64,000 nt of DNA from Methylobacillus methanolivorans (GCF_044751345.1 NZ_JBIWXY010000001.1:496001-560000); one strand, 5' to 3'. Numbered from the stretch's first letter, positions 1 through 8,528 are shown. Notes: a model not told the origin generated them from the letters alone. Numbers and translations are program-made.

Positions 1-577
1 AGACACAGTCTGCACGATTGGTAAGTTTCTTGATCATGCCTGCCATGAAGCCGATTTCACGTGCACCTACGCCAATATCACCAGCCGGTACATCCGTATC
101 TGAACCGACATGACGGAACAACTCGCTCACGAAGGCTTGGCAGAAGCGCATGATTTCGCCATTGCTCTTGCCTTTGGGATCAAAGTCGGAGCCGCCTTTA
201 CCACCGCCCATAGGCAATGTGGTCAGTGCATTCTTGAAGGTTTGCTCGAAAGCCAGGAACTTGAGAATGGAGAGGTTAACTGAGGGATGGAAGCGCAAAC
301 CGCCTTTGTATGGGCCAATCGCACCATTATGCTGGATGCGGTATCCACGGTTGACCTGGACTTCCCCTTTATCATCTACCCAGGAAACGCGGAACAAAAT
401 AGCGCGTTCTGGCTCGACCAAGCGGTCGAGAACGCCATGTTCAGCATAACGTGGATTTTGGCTGATGAATGGCCACAAGCTTTCCACCACTTCAGTGACT
501 GCTTGTAGGTATTCGGGTTGGCCGGGGTTCTTCTTTGCGACGACGGCTAAGAAATCATGTGCCGATTGATACTTCAT
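1..577 (-). CDS. gdhA: NADP-type glutamate dehydrogenase, 5' part (gene runs off the left edge)
   Basis: Interconverts 2-oxoglutarate plus ammonium and glutamate in the cytoplasm. The minus strand encodes 192 residues starting MKYQSAHDFLAVVAKK. The substrate/cofactor core of the 450-residue hexameric GdhA family is visible: HNGAIGPYKGGLRFHPSVN, then LPMGGGKGGSDFDPKGKS, DVPAGDIGVGAREIGFMAG and KKLTNRADCV at the window edge. The start ATG (575-577) follows GGAGAGCAGAGGGA, a plausible ribosome binding site. The C-terminal half, including most of the nucleotide-binding domain, lies outside the window. The gene is divergent from srkA across 270 bp. The assignment to the family is very secure; NADP specificity is inferred from similarity to the small bacterial enzyme. 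Confidence 0.96.
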   Translation of the reverse strand, partial: MKYQSAHDFLAVVAKKNPGQPEYLQAVTEVVESLWPFISQNPRYAEHGVLDRLVEPERAILFRVSWVDDKGEVQVNRGYRIQHNGAIGPYKGGLRFHPSVNLSILKFLAFEQTFKNALTTLPMGGGKGGSDFDPKGKSNGEIMRFCQAFVSELFRHVGSDTDVPAGDIGVGAREIGFMAGMIKKLTNRADCV

Positions 578-610
578 TCCCTCTGCTCTCCATGGTCATG
601 ATCAAAAATA

Positions 611-643
611 GTGCATTTTCTCTTATTGATTATAAAAATGCAC
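611..643. promoter_or_regulatory. Inverted repeat in the gdhA/srkA divergent intergenic region
   Basis: GTGCATTTT (611-619) and AAAATGCAC (635-643) form a 9-bp inverted repeat separated by 15 AT-rich bases. A further AGTGCAT copy lies at about 684. The half sites GTGCA/TGCAC resemble the outer part of NtrC-type sites, which would fit a nitrogen-assimilation gene, but no convincing sigma-54 promoter was found. Function is inference. Confidence 0.3.
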
Positions 644-847
644 CAAAATAATTCATTTTAAGGTGATTGTAGCGCCCTAAATTAGTGCATCTTTGCAATG
701 GAAAAGAAAAGCTACCTTGATCATGTGATTGAAAACGGATTTTTGCTTGAATAGGCGCCGTGATAAGCTATGCCCCACGATTAGACCGAATGCTAATAGC
801 GATAGCTTCGCCTCGTTTTATCTCCTCATTTTGCAAAGTACCTTCTG

Positions 848-1840
848 ATGACCACAGCACCATTTTCAACCTTAACGCCAGACCTGATCCTCGATGCGAT
901 GGGTAGCGTTGATATATTGGGTGATGGGCGCTTATTGGCATTGAATAGTTATGAAAACCGCGTTTACCAAGTGGGTGTGGAGGAGCAGCCTCCGGTAGTT
1001 GTCAAGTTTTATCGTCCTGACCGCTGGAGCGAAGCACAGATATTGGAAGAGCATGCTTTTTCGCTGGAGTTGGTCGAGGCAGAAATCCCCGTGGTGGCAC
1101 CGCTTGCGCTGGGTGGCAAGACCTTGCAACAATATCAGGGCTTTCATTTCGCGGTATTTCCCAGGCGTGGTGGGCGTATCCCCGAACTTGACCAAGAGGG
1201 CAGGCTCGAGTGGATAGGTCGTTTTTTAGGACGTATTCACGCGATTGGGGCACAAGCTGCTTTCCAACATCGTCCTGCAATCGATATTGATAGCTTTGGT
1301 GAGGAACCTAGCCAGTGGTTGATCAACCATCAGTTTATTCCTGCTGACTTGTTGCCTGCTTATCGCAGTGTTGTCACGCAGGCTTTGGACGGTATCAGGG
1401 CCTGTTATGAGCGTGCGGGGGATGTGGCGGTGCTGCGCCTGCATGGGGATTGTCATTTGAGTAATATGCTATGGACAGACGATGGCCCACATTTTGTCGA
1501 TTTCGACGATAGCAGGATGGGCCCGGCGATTCAGGATTTATGGATGTTGCTGTCTGGCTCACCTGCGGAAATGAGTCAGCAATTTGCCGAAGTGCTGGAA
1601 GGCTATGAATCTTTTTATGATTTTAATCCAGCAGAGCTGCACTTGGTCGAAGCGTTGCGTACCTTGCGTCTTATCCATTATTCCGCCTGGTTGGCTAAGC
1701 GCTGGCATGATCCTGCTTTTCCGATGACATTCACTTGGTTTAATACCCAACAGTATTGGCAAGACCGTATCCTGGAGCTACGTGAGCAGGTGGCCCTGAT
1801 GCAAGAACCACCGCTGTCTATCGCTGGTGGCAATCGTTAA
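848..1840 (+). CDS. srkA: Stress response kinase A (YihE/SrkA family)
   Basis: Aminoglycoside-phosphotransferase-fold Ser/Thr kinase known in E. coli to counter programmed death pathways and repair periplasmic stress. The 330-residue length matches the family. The ATP-grasping Lys lies in VVVKFYRPDRW (about residue 53), the catalytic loop HGDCHLSN is at 199-206 and the metal-binding FVDFDD is at 216-221, so all key kinase residues are present. The ATG has no good Shine-Dalgarno; no better in-frame start was seen. In many bacteria this gene precedes dsbA, but here it is followed by a cupin gene 24 bp downstream. Confidence 0.93.
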   Translation: MTTAPFSTLTPDLILDAMGSVDILGDGRLLALNSYENRVYQVGVEEQPPVVVKFYRPDRWSEAQILEEHAFSLELVEAEIPVVAPLALGGKTLQQYQGFHFAVFPRRGGRIPELDQEGRLEWIGRFLGRIHAIGAQAAFQHRPAIDIDSFGEEPSQWLINHQFIPADLLPAYRSVVTQALDGIRACYERAGDVAVLRLHGDCHLSNMLWTDDGPHFVDFDDSRMGPAIQDLWMLLSGSPAEMSQQFAEVLEGYESFYDFNPAELHLVEALRTLRLIHYSAWLAKRWHDPAFPMTFTWFNTQQYWQDRILELREQVALMQEPPLSIAGGNR

Positions 1841-1864
1841 TTTCTTTATTTTCAGGAGATTGAT

Positions 1865-2143
1865 ATGAGCACGATTAAAGTTGAACACCATCCCAGTGAG
1901 GAGCAGTTAAACGCCTTGGGTGTTTCCGGTTGGCCCACTTGGTCCAAGGAGGTATCCGTATTTCCTTGGCATTTTGGTGAGCAGGAAATTGCCTATATTT
2001 TGCAGGGTGAGGTAACTGTTACTCCTGACGGCGGGGGTGATCCAGTGAGCTTCGGTAAGGGCGATCTGGTGATTTTTCCTGCGGGCTTATCTTGCACATG
2101 GAATGTCAAACAGGCATTACGCAAGCATTATCAATTGGGATAA
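1865..2143 (+). CDS. Cupin-domain protein (cupin_3/DUF861-like)
   Basis: A 92-residue single-domain cupin. The conserved glycine/proline pattern is visible: EIAYILQGEVTVTPDGG, then VSFGKGDLVIFPAGLSCTWNV. Members of this family are small cytoplasmic beta-barrels, often of unknown substrate, related to EutQ and ureidoglycolate-binding cupins. The usual metal-binding histidines are largely absent, so enzymatic activity is doubtful. A strong AGGAG lies 7 bases before the ATG and the gene sits 24 bp behind srkA, so the two are likely co-transcribed. Physiological role unknown. Confidence 0.8.
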   Translation: MSTIKVEHHPSEEQLNALGVSGWPTWSKEVSVFPWHFGEQEIAYILQGEVTVTPDGGGDPVSFGKGDLVIFPAGLSCTWNVKQALRKHYQLG

Positions 2144-2149
2144 TGGTTT

Positions 2150-2191
2150 AATTGCAACATTGTTGCAATTTTAAGGTAAAACAGGGATAAT
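2150..2191 (+). promoter_or_regulatory. Zur-like operator overlapping a sigma-70 promoter of the L36 paralogue
   Basis: A perfect inverted repeat AATTGCAACA-T-TGTTGCAATT occupies 2150-2170. Its right arm contains TTGCAA (2163-2168), which is followed after exactly 17 bp by GATAAT (2186-2191), a good -35/-10 pair. The operator therefore covers the -35 box, the classical repressor position. Zinc-free L36 paralogues are known to be repressed by Zur, so a Fur-family regulator is the obvious candidate; the sequence does not prove which one binds. Confidence 0.7.
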
Positions 2192-2217
2192 CAGCCTATC
2201 CATATCAAGGGGGCATT

Positions 2218-2343
2218 ATGAAAATCCTGTCATCACTGAAATCTGCCAAGACACGGCATCGTGACTGCAAAGTTATCAGGCGTCATGGCAAAGTGTTTGT
2301 CATCTGCAAGAGTAATCCGCGCTTTAACGCTCGTCAGCGATAG
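2218..2343 (+). CDS. ykgO: Type B ribosomal protein L36 (zinc-independent paralogue)
   Basis: A 41-residue protein, MKILSSLKSAKTRHRDCK at its start and VFVICKSNPRFNARQR at its end. It aligns with E. coli YkgO over its whole length, including RHRDC and VICKSNPRF. It lacks the four-ligand Cys/His zinc ribbon of ordinary RpmJ (only two Cys). Such C-minus L36 copies replace the zinc-bound form in the 50S subunit during zinc starvation and release zinc. The start is preceded by AAGGGGGC. The upstream promoter carries a palindromic operator (2150-2170) and a terminator follows at 2375, so this is a single-gene unit. Confidence 0.93.
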   Translation: MKILSSLKSAKTRHRDCKVIRRHGKVFVICKSNPRFNARQR

Positions 2344-2374
2344 TGTTTTTTCAGCGCATATTGCATTGCATATT

Positions 2375-2404
2375 ACAAAGGGAAGCTAACTAGCTTCCCT
2401 TTGT
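2375..2404. terminator. Bidirectional terminator between ykgO and the MFS gene
   Basis: ACAAAGGGAAGCTA (2375-2388) pairs with TAGCTTCCCTTTGT (2391-2404), a 14-bp stem with an AC turn. It is followed by a T-rich tract on the plus strand. It sits between two convergent genes. Confidence 0.8.
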
Positions 2405-2426
2405 TGTTTCTAGTGTTGTTTTTAAT

Positions 2427-3605
2427 CTAGTTTTCCAGCACAAAACGCTGAGCACCTGCTCGGTTGCCGTGGTACAGGCCCGCCAAGACAATGGCCGTGA
2501 TCAACCAGCCTGCATTATGCCAATGACCGCTAGCTTCATGCATGAAGCCCATGAGTAGTGGTCCCAACGAGGCCAAGATATAACCTAAACCTTGTGACAT
2601 GGCAGAAAGCTGCGCAGCTTGTGCCGGTGTGCGAGTGCGCAAGACGATCATCGTGAGCGCCATGGCAAAGCCGCCGCCTTGACCCAGTCCCAGCAACACC
2701 ATCCATAACCATGATTGTTCAATAGGCGCATAGATGGCGCCCATCAGGCCAATATAAATCACGATGAACATCAGTTGATTCATGATTTTCTGGTTCCGCA
2801 TCAAGGAACATAGCCATGGCACTAATAGTGCAGAAATAACCTGCATCATGACAGAACCCGAAAGTAGCAGGCCAGAGTCGGCAGCTGTAATGCCTCGATC
2901 TTGCAGGATGGTGGGCAGCCAGCCAAAGACGCAGTAAGCCAGCGCACTTTGAGTCGCCATGAACAGGGTAACTTGCCAGGCTGTAGCATCATGCAACAAA
3001 GAAGTACTGTTAGCCTGTTGTGTACTACGGACAGGGTAGTCTCCCAAGCGACGAAGGGGCCACCACAGCCATGCCGTGACTAATGCGGGTAAAGACCAGA
3101 GTGCCAAGGCCAGTGGCAAACTACCCACCGTGTGGAGTAATGGCACAGCAAGCCCTGCTGCTAGTGCTGTTCCCAGGCACAAAGCCATGGTGTACACACC
3201 AGTCATGAGGTCAGGGTGTTGGGGAAATTCTCGCTTGATGACGCTAGGCAGCAAGATACCCAGCAATCCTATGCTGATGCCTGCCATGCTGGTGCCGAGA
3301 AAAAGACTGGCGGTGTTCCATATACCTCGTATAGCAAGCCCTGCCGCCAATAGTAGAAGTAAGGGGACAAGTAGTTTTTCTGCACCGTAGCGTTTTGCCA
3401 ACCACGAGGCAACAGGCGCAAATAATCCGAGCAAGGCGACGGGGAGAGTGGTGAGTAATCCTGCGGTGCTGCTGCTCAAGCCCAAGCTGAGGCGAATATC
3501 AGCCAGCAGTGGAGAGACACTGGAGAATGCCGGTCTCAGGTTAATGCCGATCAAGATAATAGCGAGCACTACTAATGCAGTGTGTGGGCGAGGATGAGGT
3601 GGCAT
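2427..3605 (-). CDS. MFS transporter, CynX/NimT (cyanate/nitroimidazole exporter) family
   Basis: A 392-residue, very hydrophobic protein with about 12 predicted membrane segments. The opening INLRPAFSSVSPLLADI is the signature of the CynX/NimT branch of the major facilitator superfamily. A central loop around residues 195-205 separates the two six-helix halves. The family includes E. coli CynX (cyanate) and NimT/YeaN (2-nitroimidazole), but no cyanase gene is nearby and the substrate cannot be read from sequence. It is convergent with ykgO and appears to be monocistronic. Confidence 0.88.
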   Translation of the reverse strand: MPPHPRPHTALVVLAIILIGINLRPAFSSVSPLLADIRLSLGLSSSTAGLLTTLPVALLGLFAPVASWLAKRYGAEKLLVPLLLLLAAGLAIRGIWNTASLFLGTSMAGISIGLLGILLPSVIKREFPQHPDLMTGVYTMALCLGTALAAGLAVPLLHTVGSLPLALALWSLPALVTAWLWWPLRRLGDYPVRSTQQANSTSLLHDATAWQVTLFMATQSALAYCVFGWLPTILQDRGITAADSGLLLSGSVMMQVISALLVPWLCSLMRNQKIMNQLMFIVIYIGLMGAIYAPIEQSWLWMVLLGLGQGGGFAMALTMIVLRTRTPAQAAQLSAMSQGLGYILASLGPLLMGFMHEASGHWHNAGWLITAIVLAGLYHGNRAGAQRFVLEN

Positions 3606-3744
3606 TGGTCTTGGCTTTATCGTATATCAACGTCAGCCCTGTCTGACGAGTGATTCAGAGTAGGCTGATAGGGTACGGGTTTATTCATCATTATGCTATC
3701 TGCATGTGGATAGCTCGCGTTTCAGCGTTAATGATGGAGGCTAT

Positions 3745-4062
3745 ATGCGTCAATTTTTCACAATGATATTGGGTGGTGTGTTTGCGACAACAGCAATGCA
3801 TGCGATGGCGGTTGAGTTGGAGCTTGATGCCCCGATTGCTCCTGATAAACGAGGTTCCGAAGTGCAACCTCCATCTCCTGCCGATAACACTCGAAATAAA
3901 GACAAACTTCAGCACCCGGCCCATCCTGGTACAGGACCAAAAACGCCAACTCGCGATATACATCAGCCAGATCGGGTTCCTCCTGCTATTGACCCAGAAG
4001 CAGAGCAGGTCAATCGTGGTGCAGTTAGCCCTCAATTAGGTGTGGAGGGATTGGTAATTTAA
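3745..4062 (+). CDS. Small exported proline-rich protein of unknown function
   Basis: 105 residues from the ATG at 3745, which has GGAGG four bases upstream and gives a proper signal peptide (MRQFFTMILGGVFATTAMHAMA). A longer reading frame upstream lacks both features. The mature part is hydrophilic and rich in proline, aspartate and asparagine (for example APIAPDKRGSEVQPPSPADN), with no cysteine and no recognisable domain, so it is probably a disordered periplasmic protein. It precedes the gene at 4082 by 19 bp and is probably co-transcribed with it. Not recognised as a named family. Confidence 0.65.
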   Translation: MRQFFTMILGGVFATTAMHAMAVELELDAPIAPDKRGSEVQPPSPADNTRNKDKLQHPAHPGTGPKTPTRDIHQPDRVPPAIDPEAEQVNRGAVSPQLGVEGLVI

Positions 4063-4081
4063 TGAAGTGAAAGGAAGCATC

Positions 4082-4573
4082 ATGTCAGATTATCTGGATA
4101 GCGTGACGGGCATTTATCCTACCCTTGATGATGCGCAGAATGCAGCTCAAGCGTTAATTGATAAAGGCTTTAGCCGGGACCAAGTTCAAGTGGCTATAGG
4201 ACGTACTGACCATATTGAACAAGATGAGGATGATAAAGAAGCATTGAAAAATGTTGTTGTTGATGGTGCGATTGGCACTGTTGTTGGTGCAGGGGTTGGC
4301 GCTTTGGGGCAAATGGCCATTGTCGCTGCTAATGTGAGCCTGTTTGTAGCCAGCCCGCTGGTGGCTCCCTTATTCATGGTGGGATGGGGAGCAGCGATTG
4401 GCGGCTTTATTGGTGCTGGTAAAGGTATTTCCAACCAAGATCGTCGTTATTCAGAACTGCTTGCCAATGCAGTGGAGCAGGGGCATGCAGTCTTGGTTGC
4501 CAATGCCAAGACGGAAGAGGAAGCCGAAACTGCGCGTGCGGTGATCGGTTCATCCATGCAGCAGTTTGCTTAA
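4082..4573 (+). CDS. General-stress-17M-like protein with a glycine-zipper membrane hairpin
   Basis: 163 residues from the ATG at 4082, chosen because GAAAGGAAGC lies just upstream. The N-terminal 45 residues (GIYPTLDDAQNAAQALIDKGF, then QVQVAIGR) look like the ferredoxin-like fold of stress proteins such as YflT/17M. It is followed by a Gly/Ala-rich hydrophobic stretch (about residues 65-120, AIGTVVGAGVGALG and GWGAAIGGFIGAG) typical of glycine-zipper membrane insertion. The C-terminus repeats the beta-alpha pattern (GHAVLVANAKTEEEAETA). Such proteins are often induced by osmotic or desiccation stress; that role here is inference. Confidence 0.7.
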   Translation: MSDYLDSVTGIYPTLDDAQNAAQALIDKGFSRDQVQVAIGRTDHIEQDEDDKEALKNVVVDGAIGTVVGAGVGALGQMAIVAANVSLFVASPLVAPLFMVGWGAAIGGFIGAGKGISNQDRRYSELLANAVEQGHAVLVANAKTEEEAETARAVIGSSMQQFA

Positions 4574-4590
4574 TAATCAAAATAGGTAAA

Positions 4591-4620
4591 TAAAAAGCCG
4601 TTGCATGCAACGGCTTTTTA
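4591..4620. terminator. Bidirectional terminator between the stress gene and cyoE
   Basis: A perfect 30-bp palindrome: TAAAAAGCCGTTGCA followed directly by its reverse complement. It gives a GC stem flanked by A and T runs usable in both directions between convergent genes. Confidence 0.88.
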
Positions 4621-4656
4621 TTTAATCAAGTGTAAGTTGGATGATGCTCTGATGCC

Positions 4657-5577
4657 TTAATCCACCTTGATCTGATGCTCAACAACTGTAGGCATTCGCG
4701 CGGCCACCCAGACGCCATCCTTACGCGGTTCCTGAAAGTCGATCGACATCATGACGCTCAAGGCAGTAATGGTGACGATAGAAAACATGAACAGCTTTTT
4801 TGCCCATACTTGGTCATCGTTGGTTTTGTAACCTGCCAGCGCTATGCCCAGCCAGTAAATACTGATCACGCCAGCCACGACCAGGTAATGATTTCCAGTA
4901 TAGCCGCTGAGTGTCAGCATGACTGCTGCAATCACGAAGGCCACGATCCATAAAACGATGTGCTTCTTGGTAGCGAGAATGCCTTTCTTCACTGGCAGTA
5001 CTGGAATGGATGCCGCTGTATAGTCCTTTAATCTGAAGATGGCAATGGCATAGGAATGCGGCATTTGCCAAAGGCTGAAAATCACTAACAGGATAACAGC
5101 ACCCATATCGAACTCATTGCTGACTGCACAGTAGCCAATCACCGGAGGTGCGGCGCCTGAGAGGCTGCCAATCAATGTGCCATAGACTGAATTACGCTTC
5201 AGGTAGAGGCTATAGGCCCCGACATAAATCGCAAAGCCGAACAGGGACAACCAGACGGTCAACATATTGGTAGTCGCGTAGAGCAGGGCGATACCGATGA
5301 TACCCAAGAGGCTACCGTAGATCACAGCATTCTTGGCTGGAATCAAGCCACGAACCAGCACGCGGTTGCGAGTGCGCTCCATTTTGCTGTCGATGTCACG
5401 ATCGATATAGTTGTTAAGGACGCAGCCAGAGGCAATGACCAGCGAGATACCGATAGCTGTAGCCAGAAACAAGGCAACATCAATGTCGCCGCGTGATGCC
5501 AGGAAAAAACCTCCGGCAACCGAAATCAGGTTGCCGAAGATAATGCCTGGCTTGGTGATGAGTAGATATTGCTTCAT
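4657..5577 (-). CDS. cyoE: Protoheme IX farnesyltransferase (heme O synthase)
   Basis: Transfers a farnesyl group to heme B to make heme O for the bo-type oxidase encoded upstream. 306 residues with about nine membrane segments of the UbiA prenyltransferase fold. The first aspartate-rich motif NNYIDRDID (about residues 56-64) and the following RTRNRVLVRG are intact, as is the cytoplasmic YTAASIPVLPVKKG loop. The ATG at 5577 is preferred over the TTG one codon earlier. It is the last gene of cyoABCDE, 10 bp behind cyoD. Confidence 0.97.
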   Translation of the reverse strand: MKQYLLITKPGIIFGNLISVAGGFFLASRGDIDVALFLATAIGISLVIASGCVLNNYIDRDIDSKMERTRNRVLVRGLIPAKNAVIYGSLLGIIGIALLYATTNMLTVWLSLFGFAIYVGAYSLYLKRNSVYGTLIGSLSGAAPPVIGYCAVSNEFDMGAVILLVIFSLWQMPHSYAIAIFRLKDYTAASIPVLPVKKGILATKKHIVLWIVAFVIAAVMLTLSGYTGNHYLVVAGVISIYWLGIALAGYKTNDDQVWAKKLFMFSIVTITALSVMMSIDFQEPRKDGVWVAARMPTVVEHQIKVD

Positions 5578-5587
5578 CAATCTGGCT

Positions 5588-5926
5588 TTAGAAATGCCTC
5601 ATCATATTGTGGTTCAGGTGGAACATGACCCACATAGAACCCACTACCACGATCGCGAGGATGATGACGGTGAAGATGAAGGCCGTGACGTTCCAGCTTT
5701 GCTCGGATGAGGTGTTCATGTGCAGGAAGTACACAAGATGCACCACGATCTGTACCACGGCAAATATCAGGATAGTTGCCAGGATGGTGGATGAAGACAG
5801 TTCGTTGGGGAACATCAGCAACCCGAACGGAATGACCGTCAGGATCACGGAAAGAACAAAGCCGATCAGATAAGACTTAACGCTACCGTGGCTTGCGCCT
5901 GCGCGCTCAGCGTGTCCATGTGACAT
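5588..5926 (-). CDS. cyoD: Cytochrome o ubiquinol oxidase subunit IV
   Basis: 112-residue small subunit with three predicted membrane helices: SYLIGFVLSVILTVIPFGLL, then IFAVVQIVVHLVYFLHM and FTVIILAIVVVGSMWVM. The family signature VQIVVHLVYFLHM is present. CyoD assists Cu(B) binding and assembly of the oxidase complex in the inner membrane. The N-terminus is His-rich (MSHGHAERAGASHG). It directly abuts the stop of cyoC, consistent with translational coupling. Confidence 0.96.
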   Translation of the reverse strand: MSHGHAERAGASHGSVKSYLIGFVLSVILTVIPFGLLMFPNELSSSTILATILIFAVVQIVVHLVYFLHMNTSSEQSWNVTAFIFTVIILAIVVVGSMWVMFHLNHNMMRHF

Positions 5927-6544
5927 TTACAGCACCCCCATCAGATAAACAACAGTAAATACGCAGATCCAGACAATATCCAGGAAGTGCCAGAACAGGC
6001 TCAGGCACATCAGGCGTGTATTGTTGGTGTCAGTCAGGCCTTTGCTCCAGACTTGCGCCATCATCAAGGCCATCCAGATCAGGCCACAAGTCACGTGCAG
6101 GCCGTGAGTACCGACCAGTGTGAAGAAGGCAGACAGGAATGCGCTACGGTCAGGACCAAAACCTTCATGGATCAGGTGATGGAACTCATTGATTTCCATC
6201 ACGATGAAGCCCAGGCCTAACAGGAAAGTCACGCCCAGCCAGTTCAACACGGCCTGCTTGTTACCCTTGTGCTGGGCAATCATGGCAAAGCCGTAGGTGA
6301 TGCTGCTGAACAGCAACAGGAAGGTTTCGCCGAGCACATAATCAAGCTCGAAAATATCCTTACCAGTGGGGCCGCCGGCAAAGCTTTGGCTTAGGACTGC
6401 ATAGGTCGCGAACAGGGTCGCGAACAAGATCAAGTCCGTCATCAGGTAAATCCAGAACCCGAATATCTTCGTGGCTCCAGCGTCGTGGTGGTGCTCATGC
6501 CCATCGGCATGAGCGTGTTGTGTATGCAAAGTTTGACTAGACAT
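5927..6544 (-). CDS. cyoC: Cytochrome o ubiquinol oxidase subunit III
   Basis: 205 residues with five predicted transmembrane helices, the CyoC size (E. coli 204). Conserved features include FGFWIYLMTDLILFATLFAT in the first helix and FTLVGTHGLHVTCGLIWM near the end. A His-rich N-terminal tail (THAHADGHEHHHD style spacing) precedes the membrane part, as in many proteobacterial CyoC. It is a structural subunit of the inner-membrane heme-copper quinol oxidase. Its start lies two bases after the cyoB stop codon. Confidence 0.96.
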   Translation of the reverse strand: MSSQTLHTQHAHADGHEHHHDAGATKIFGFWIYLMTDLILFATLFATYAVLSQSFAGGPTGKDIFELDYVLGETFLLLFSSITYGFAMIAQHKGNKQAVLNWLGVTFLLGLGFIVMEINEFHHLIHEGFGPDRSAFLSAFFTLVGTHGLHVTCGLIWMALMMAQVWSKGLTDTNNTRLMCLSLFWHFLDIVWICVFTVVYLMGVL

Positions 6545-6546
6545 GA

Positions 6547-8526
6547 TTACGCCTGACTCGCTTGTTTAACTTGAATATGCTTGTTTTCAATGGCCTTGAT
6601 TTCCTCGACAGGCACGTAGTAGTCGACATCTTTGTTGTAGCTACGTGCAATCACGGTAATCAACATGGCTGCTGTACTGACGATAACCAACCACCAGATG
6701 TGCCAGATAAAGGCAAAACCGAATACCAGGCTGAATGCACTGATAATCACGCCTTCAGAAGCATTCTTGGGCATATGGATTTTCTCGTACTTGGCAGGTG
6801 CCTTGGTAGCACGGCCGTCCTGCTTCATTTCCCACCACTCATCAAGGTTCTTCACTTCTGGTACATGAGCGAAGTTGTAGAAAGGAGGTGGGGAAGAAGT
6901 AGACCACTCCAGCGTACGGCCACCCCATGGGTCACCAGTCAGGTCGAGGTTCTGCTTACGGTCACGTACACTGACATACAACTGAACCAACTGCACCAGG
7001 ATCGCAGCACCGACGATGAAGGCACCACCCAATGCAACGTACAGCAATGGGGTCCAGGCAGGGTTGTCGTAGTTGTTCAAACGGCGTGTCATACCCATGA
7101 AACCGAGCATGTACAGTGGCACGAACGCAACGAAGAAGCCGGAAATCCACAGGTAGGCTGCAATACGGCCGAGCTTTTCATTCAGCTTGAAGCCAAATGC
7201 CTTGGGGAACCAGTAAACAAAACCAGCCAGGTAACCGAACACTACACCACCAATAATCACGTTATGGAAGTGGGCGATCAGGAACAGACTGTTATGCAGC
7301 ACAAAGTCTGCGCCAGGTACGGCCAGCAATACGCCGGTCATACCACCGATGGTGAAGGTGATCAGGAAACCAACGGTCCAGATGATAGGTGTAGAGAACT
7401 CAATCCGGCCACGGTACATCGTGAACAGCCAGTTGAAAATTTTCACACCAGTCGGGATCGAGATGATCATCGTGGCAATGCCGAAGAAGGCGTTGACGTT
7501 TGCACCAGCACCCATCGTGAAGAAGTGATGCAGCCATACGACGAACGACAGGATGGTAATCACTGCGGTAGCCCATACCAGGGAAGTATAGCCAAACAGC
7601 TTCTTCTTGGTGAACGTGGCGACGACTTCGGAGAAAATACCGAAAGCAGGCAGGATCAGGATGTAAACCTCAGGGTGGCCCCAGATCCAGATGAGGTTAA
7701 CGTACATCATCTGGTTACCACCAAGTTCATTGGTGAAGAAGTGGGTACCGAGGTAACGGTCCAGCGTCAACAGCGCGATGGTGGCTGTCAGCACAGGGAA
7801 AGCAGCCAGGATCAGGATGTTGGTACACAGAGCAGTCCATGTGAATACAGGCATCTTCATCAACGACATACCAGGGGCACGCATCTTCATGATGGTGACG
7901 AAGAAGTTAACGCCCGTGAGCAATGTCCCCAAGCCTGAAATCTGCAAACTCCAGATCCAGTAGTCAACACCAACGCCAGGGCTATATTCAATGCCTGAAA
8001 GCGGAGGGTATGCCAACCAACCAGTCTGGGCAAACTCACCAACGCCAAGGGAGATGTTGATCAGCGCAACGCCGACCACAAACAGCCAGAAGCTCAGGGA
8101 GTTGAGGAAGGGGTAAGCAACGTCACGTGCACCAATTTGCAACGGGACCACGATATTCATCAGGCCGACCATGAATGGCATGGCCATGAAGAAAATCATG
8201 ATGACGCCGTGGGCGGTGAAAATCTGGTCATAGTGGTGTGGTGGCAGGAAGCCTTCAGCACCGGAGGAAGCAACAGCAAGTTGGCCGCGCATCATGATCG
8301 CATCGGCAAAACCGCGCAACAGCATGATGAAGGCAACAGCGATATACATGATACCGATCTTCTTATGGTCAACTGACGTAAACCATTCAGACCAGAGCCA
8401 TTTCCATTTTTTGAAGTGGGTCAGGGCAGCAACGATGCCCAAACCCAGCACGCCGACGACTGCCAGCGTGATCATCACAATCGGTTCATGGTAGGGAACC
8501 GCATCCAGGGTTAATTTGCCAAACAT
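6547..8526 (-). CDS. cyoB: Cytochrome o ubiquinol oxidase subunit I
   Basis: 659-residue catalytic subunit (E. coli 663) carrying low-spin heme b, high-spin heme o and Cu(B). It reduces oxygen to water and pumps protons. Visible signatures are the heme ligand FTAHGVIMIFF, the Cu(B)/proton-channel WGHPEVYILILPAFG, the Cu(B) ligands VVWLHHFFTMGAG, the K-channel region and the double-His heme site HNSLFLIAHFHNVIIGG. About 15 transmembrane helices are predicted, the Cyo-type count. GGAGTAAAAATG gives a strong ribosome binding site two bases after cyoA. Confidence 0.98.
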   Translation of the reverse strand: MFGKLTLDAVPYHEPIVMITLAVVGVLGLGIVAALTHFKKWKWLWSEWFTSVDHKKIGIMYIAVAFIMLLRGFADAIMMRGQLAVASSGAEGFLPPHHYDQIFTAHGVIMIFFMAMPFMVGLMNIVVPLQIGARDVAYPFLNSLSFWLFVVGVALINISLGVGEFAQTGWLAYPPLSGIEYSPGVGVDYWIWSLQISGLGTLLTGVNFFVTIMKMRAPGMSLMKMPVFTWTALCTNILILAAFPVLTATIALLTLDRYLGTHFFTNELGGNQMMYVNLIWIWGHPEVYILILPAFGIFSEVVATFTKKKLFGYTSLVWATAVITILSFVVWLHHFFTMGAGANVNAFFGIATMIISIPTGVKIFNWLFTMYRGRIEFSTPIIWTVGFLITFTIGGMTGVLLAVPGADFVLHNSLFLIAHFHNVIIGGVVFGYLAGFVYWFPKAFGFKLNEKLGRIAAYLWISGFFVAFVPLYMLGFMGMTRRLNNYDNPAWTPLLYVALGGAFIVGAAILVQLVQLYVSVRDRKQNLDLTGDPWGGRTLEWSTSSPPPFYNFAHVPEVKNLDEWWEMKQDGRATKAPAKYEKIHMPKNASEGVIISAFSLVFGFAFIWHIWWLVIVSTAAMLITVIARSYNKDVDYYVPVEEIKAIENKHIQVKQASQA

Positions 8527-8528
8527 TT

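Noticed and set aside
6562..7938. A 458-codon open frame antisense to cyoB
   Set aside because: It is a mirror of the cyoB codon pattern; the translation is His/Gln/Thr-rich with no protein-family motif.
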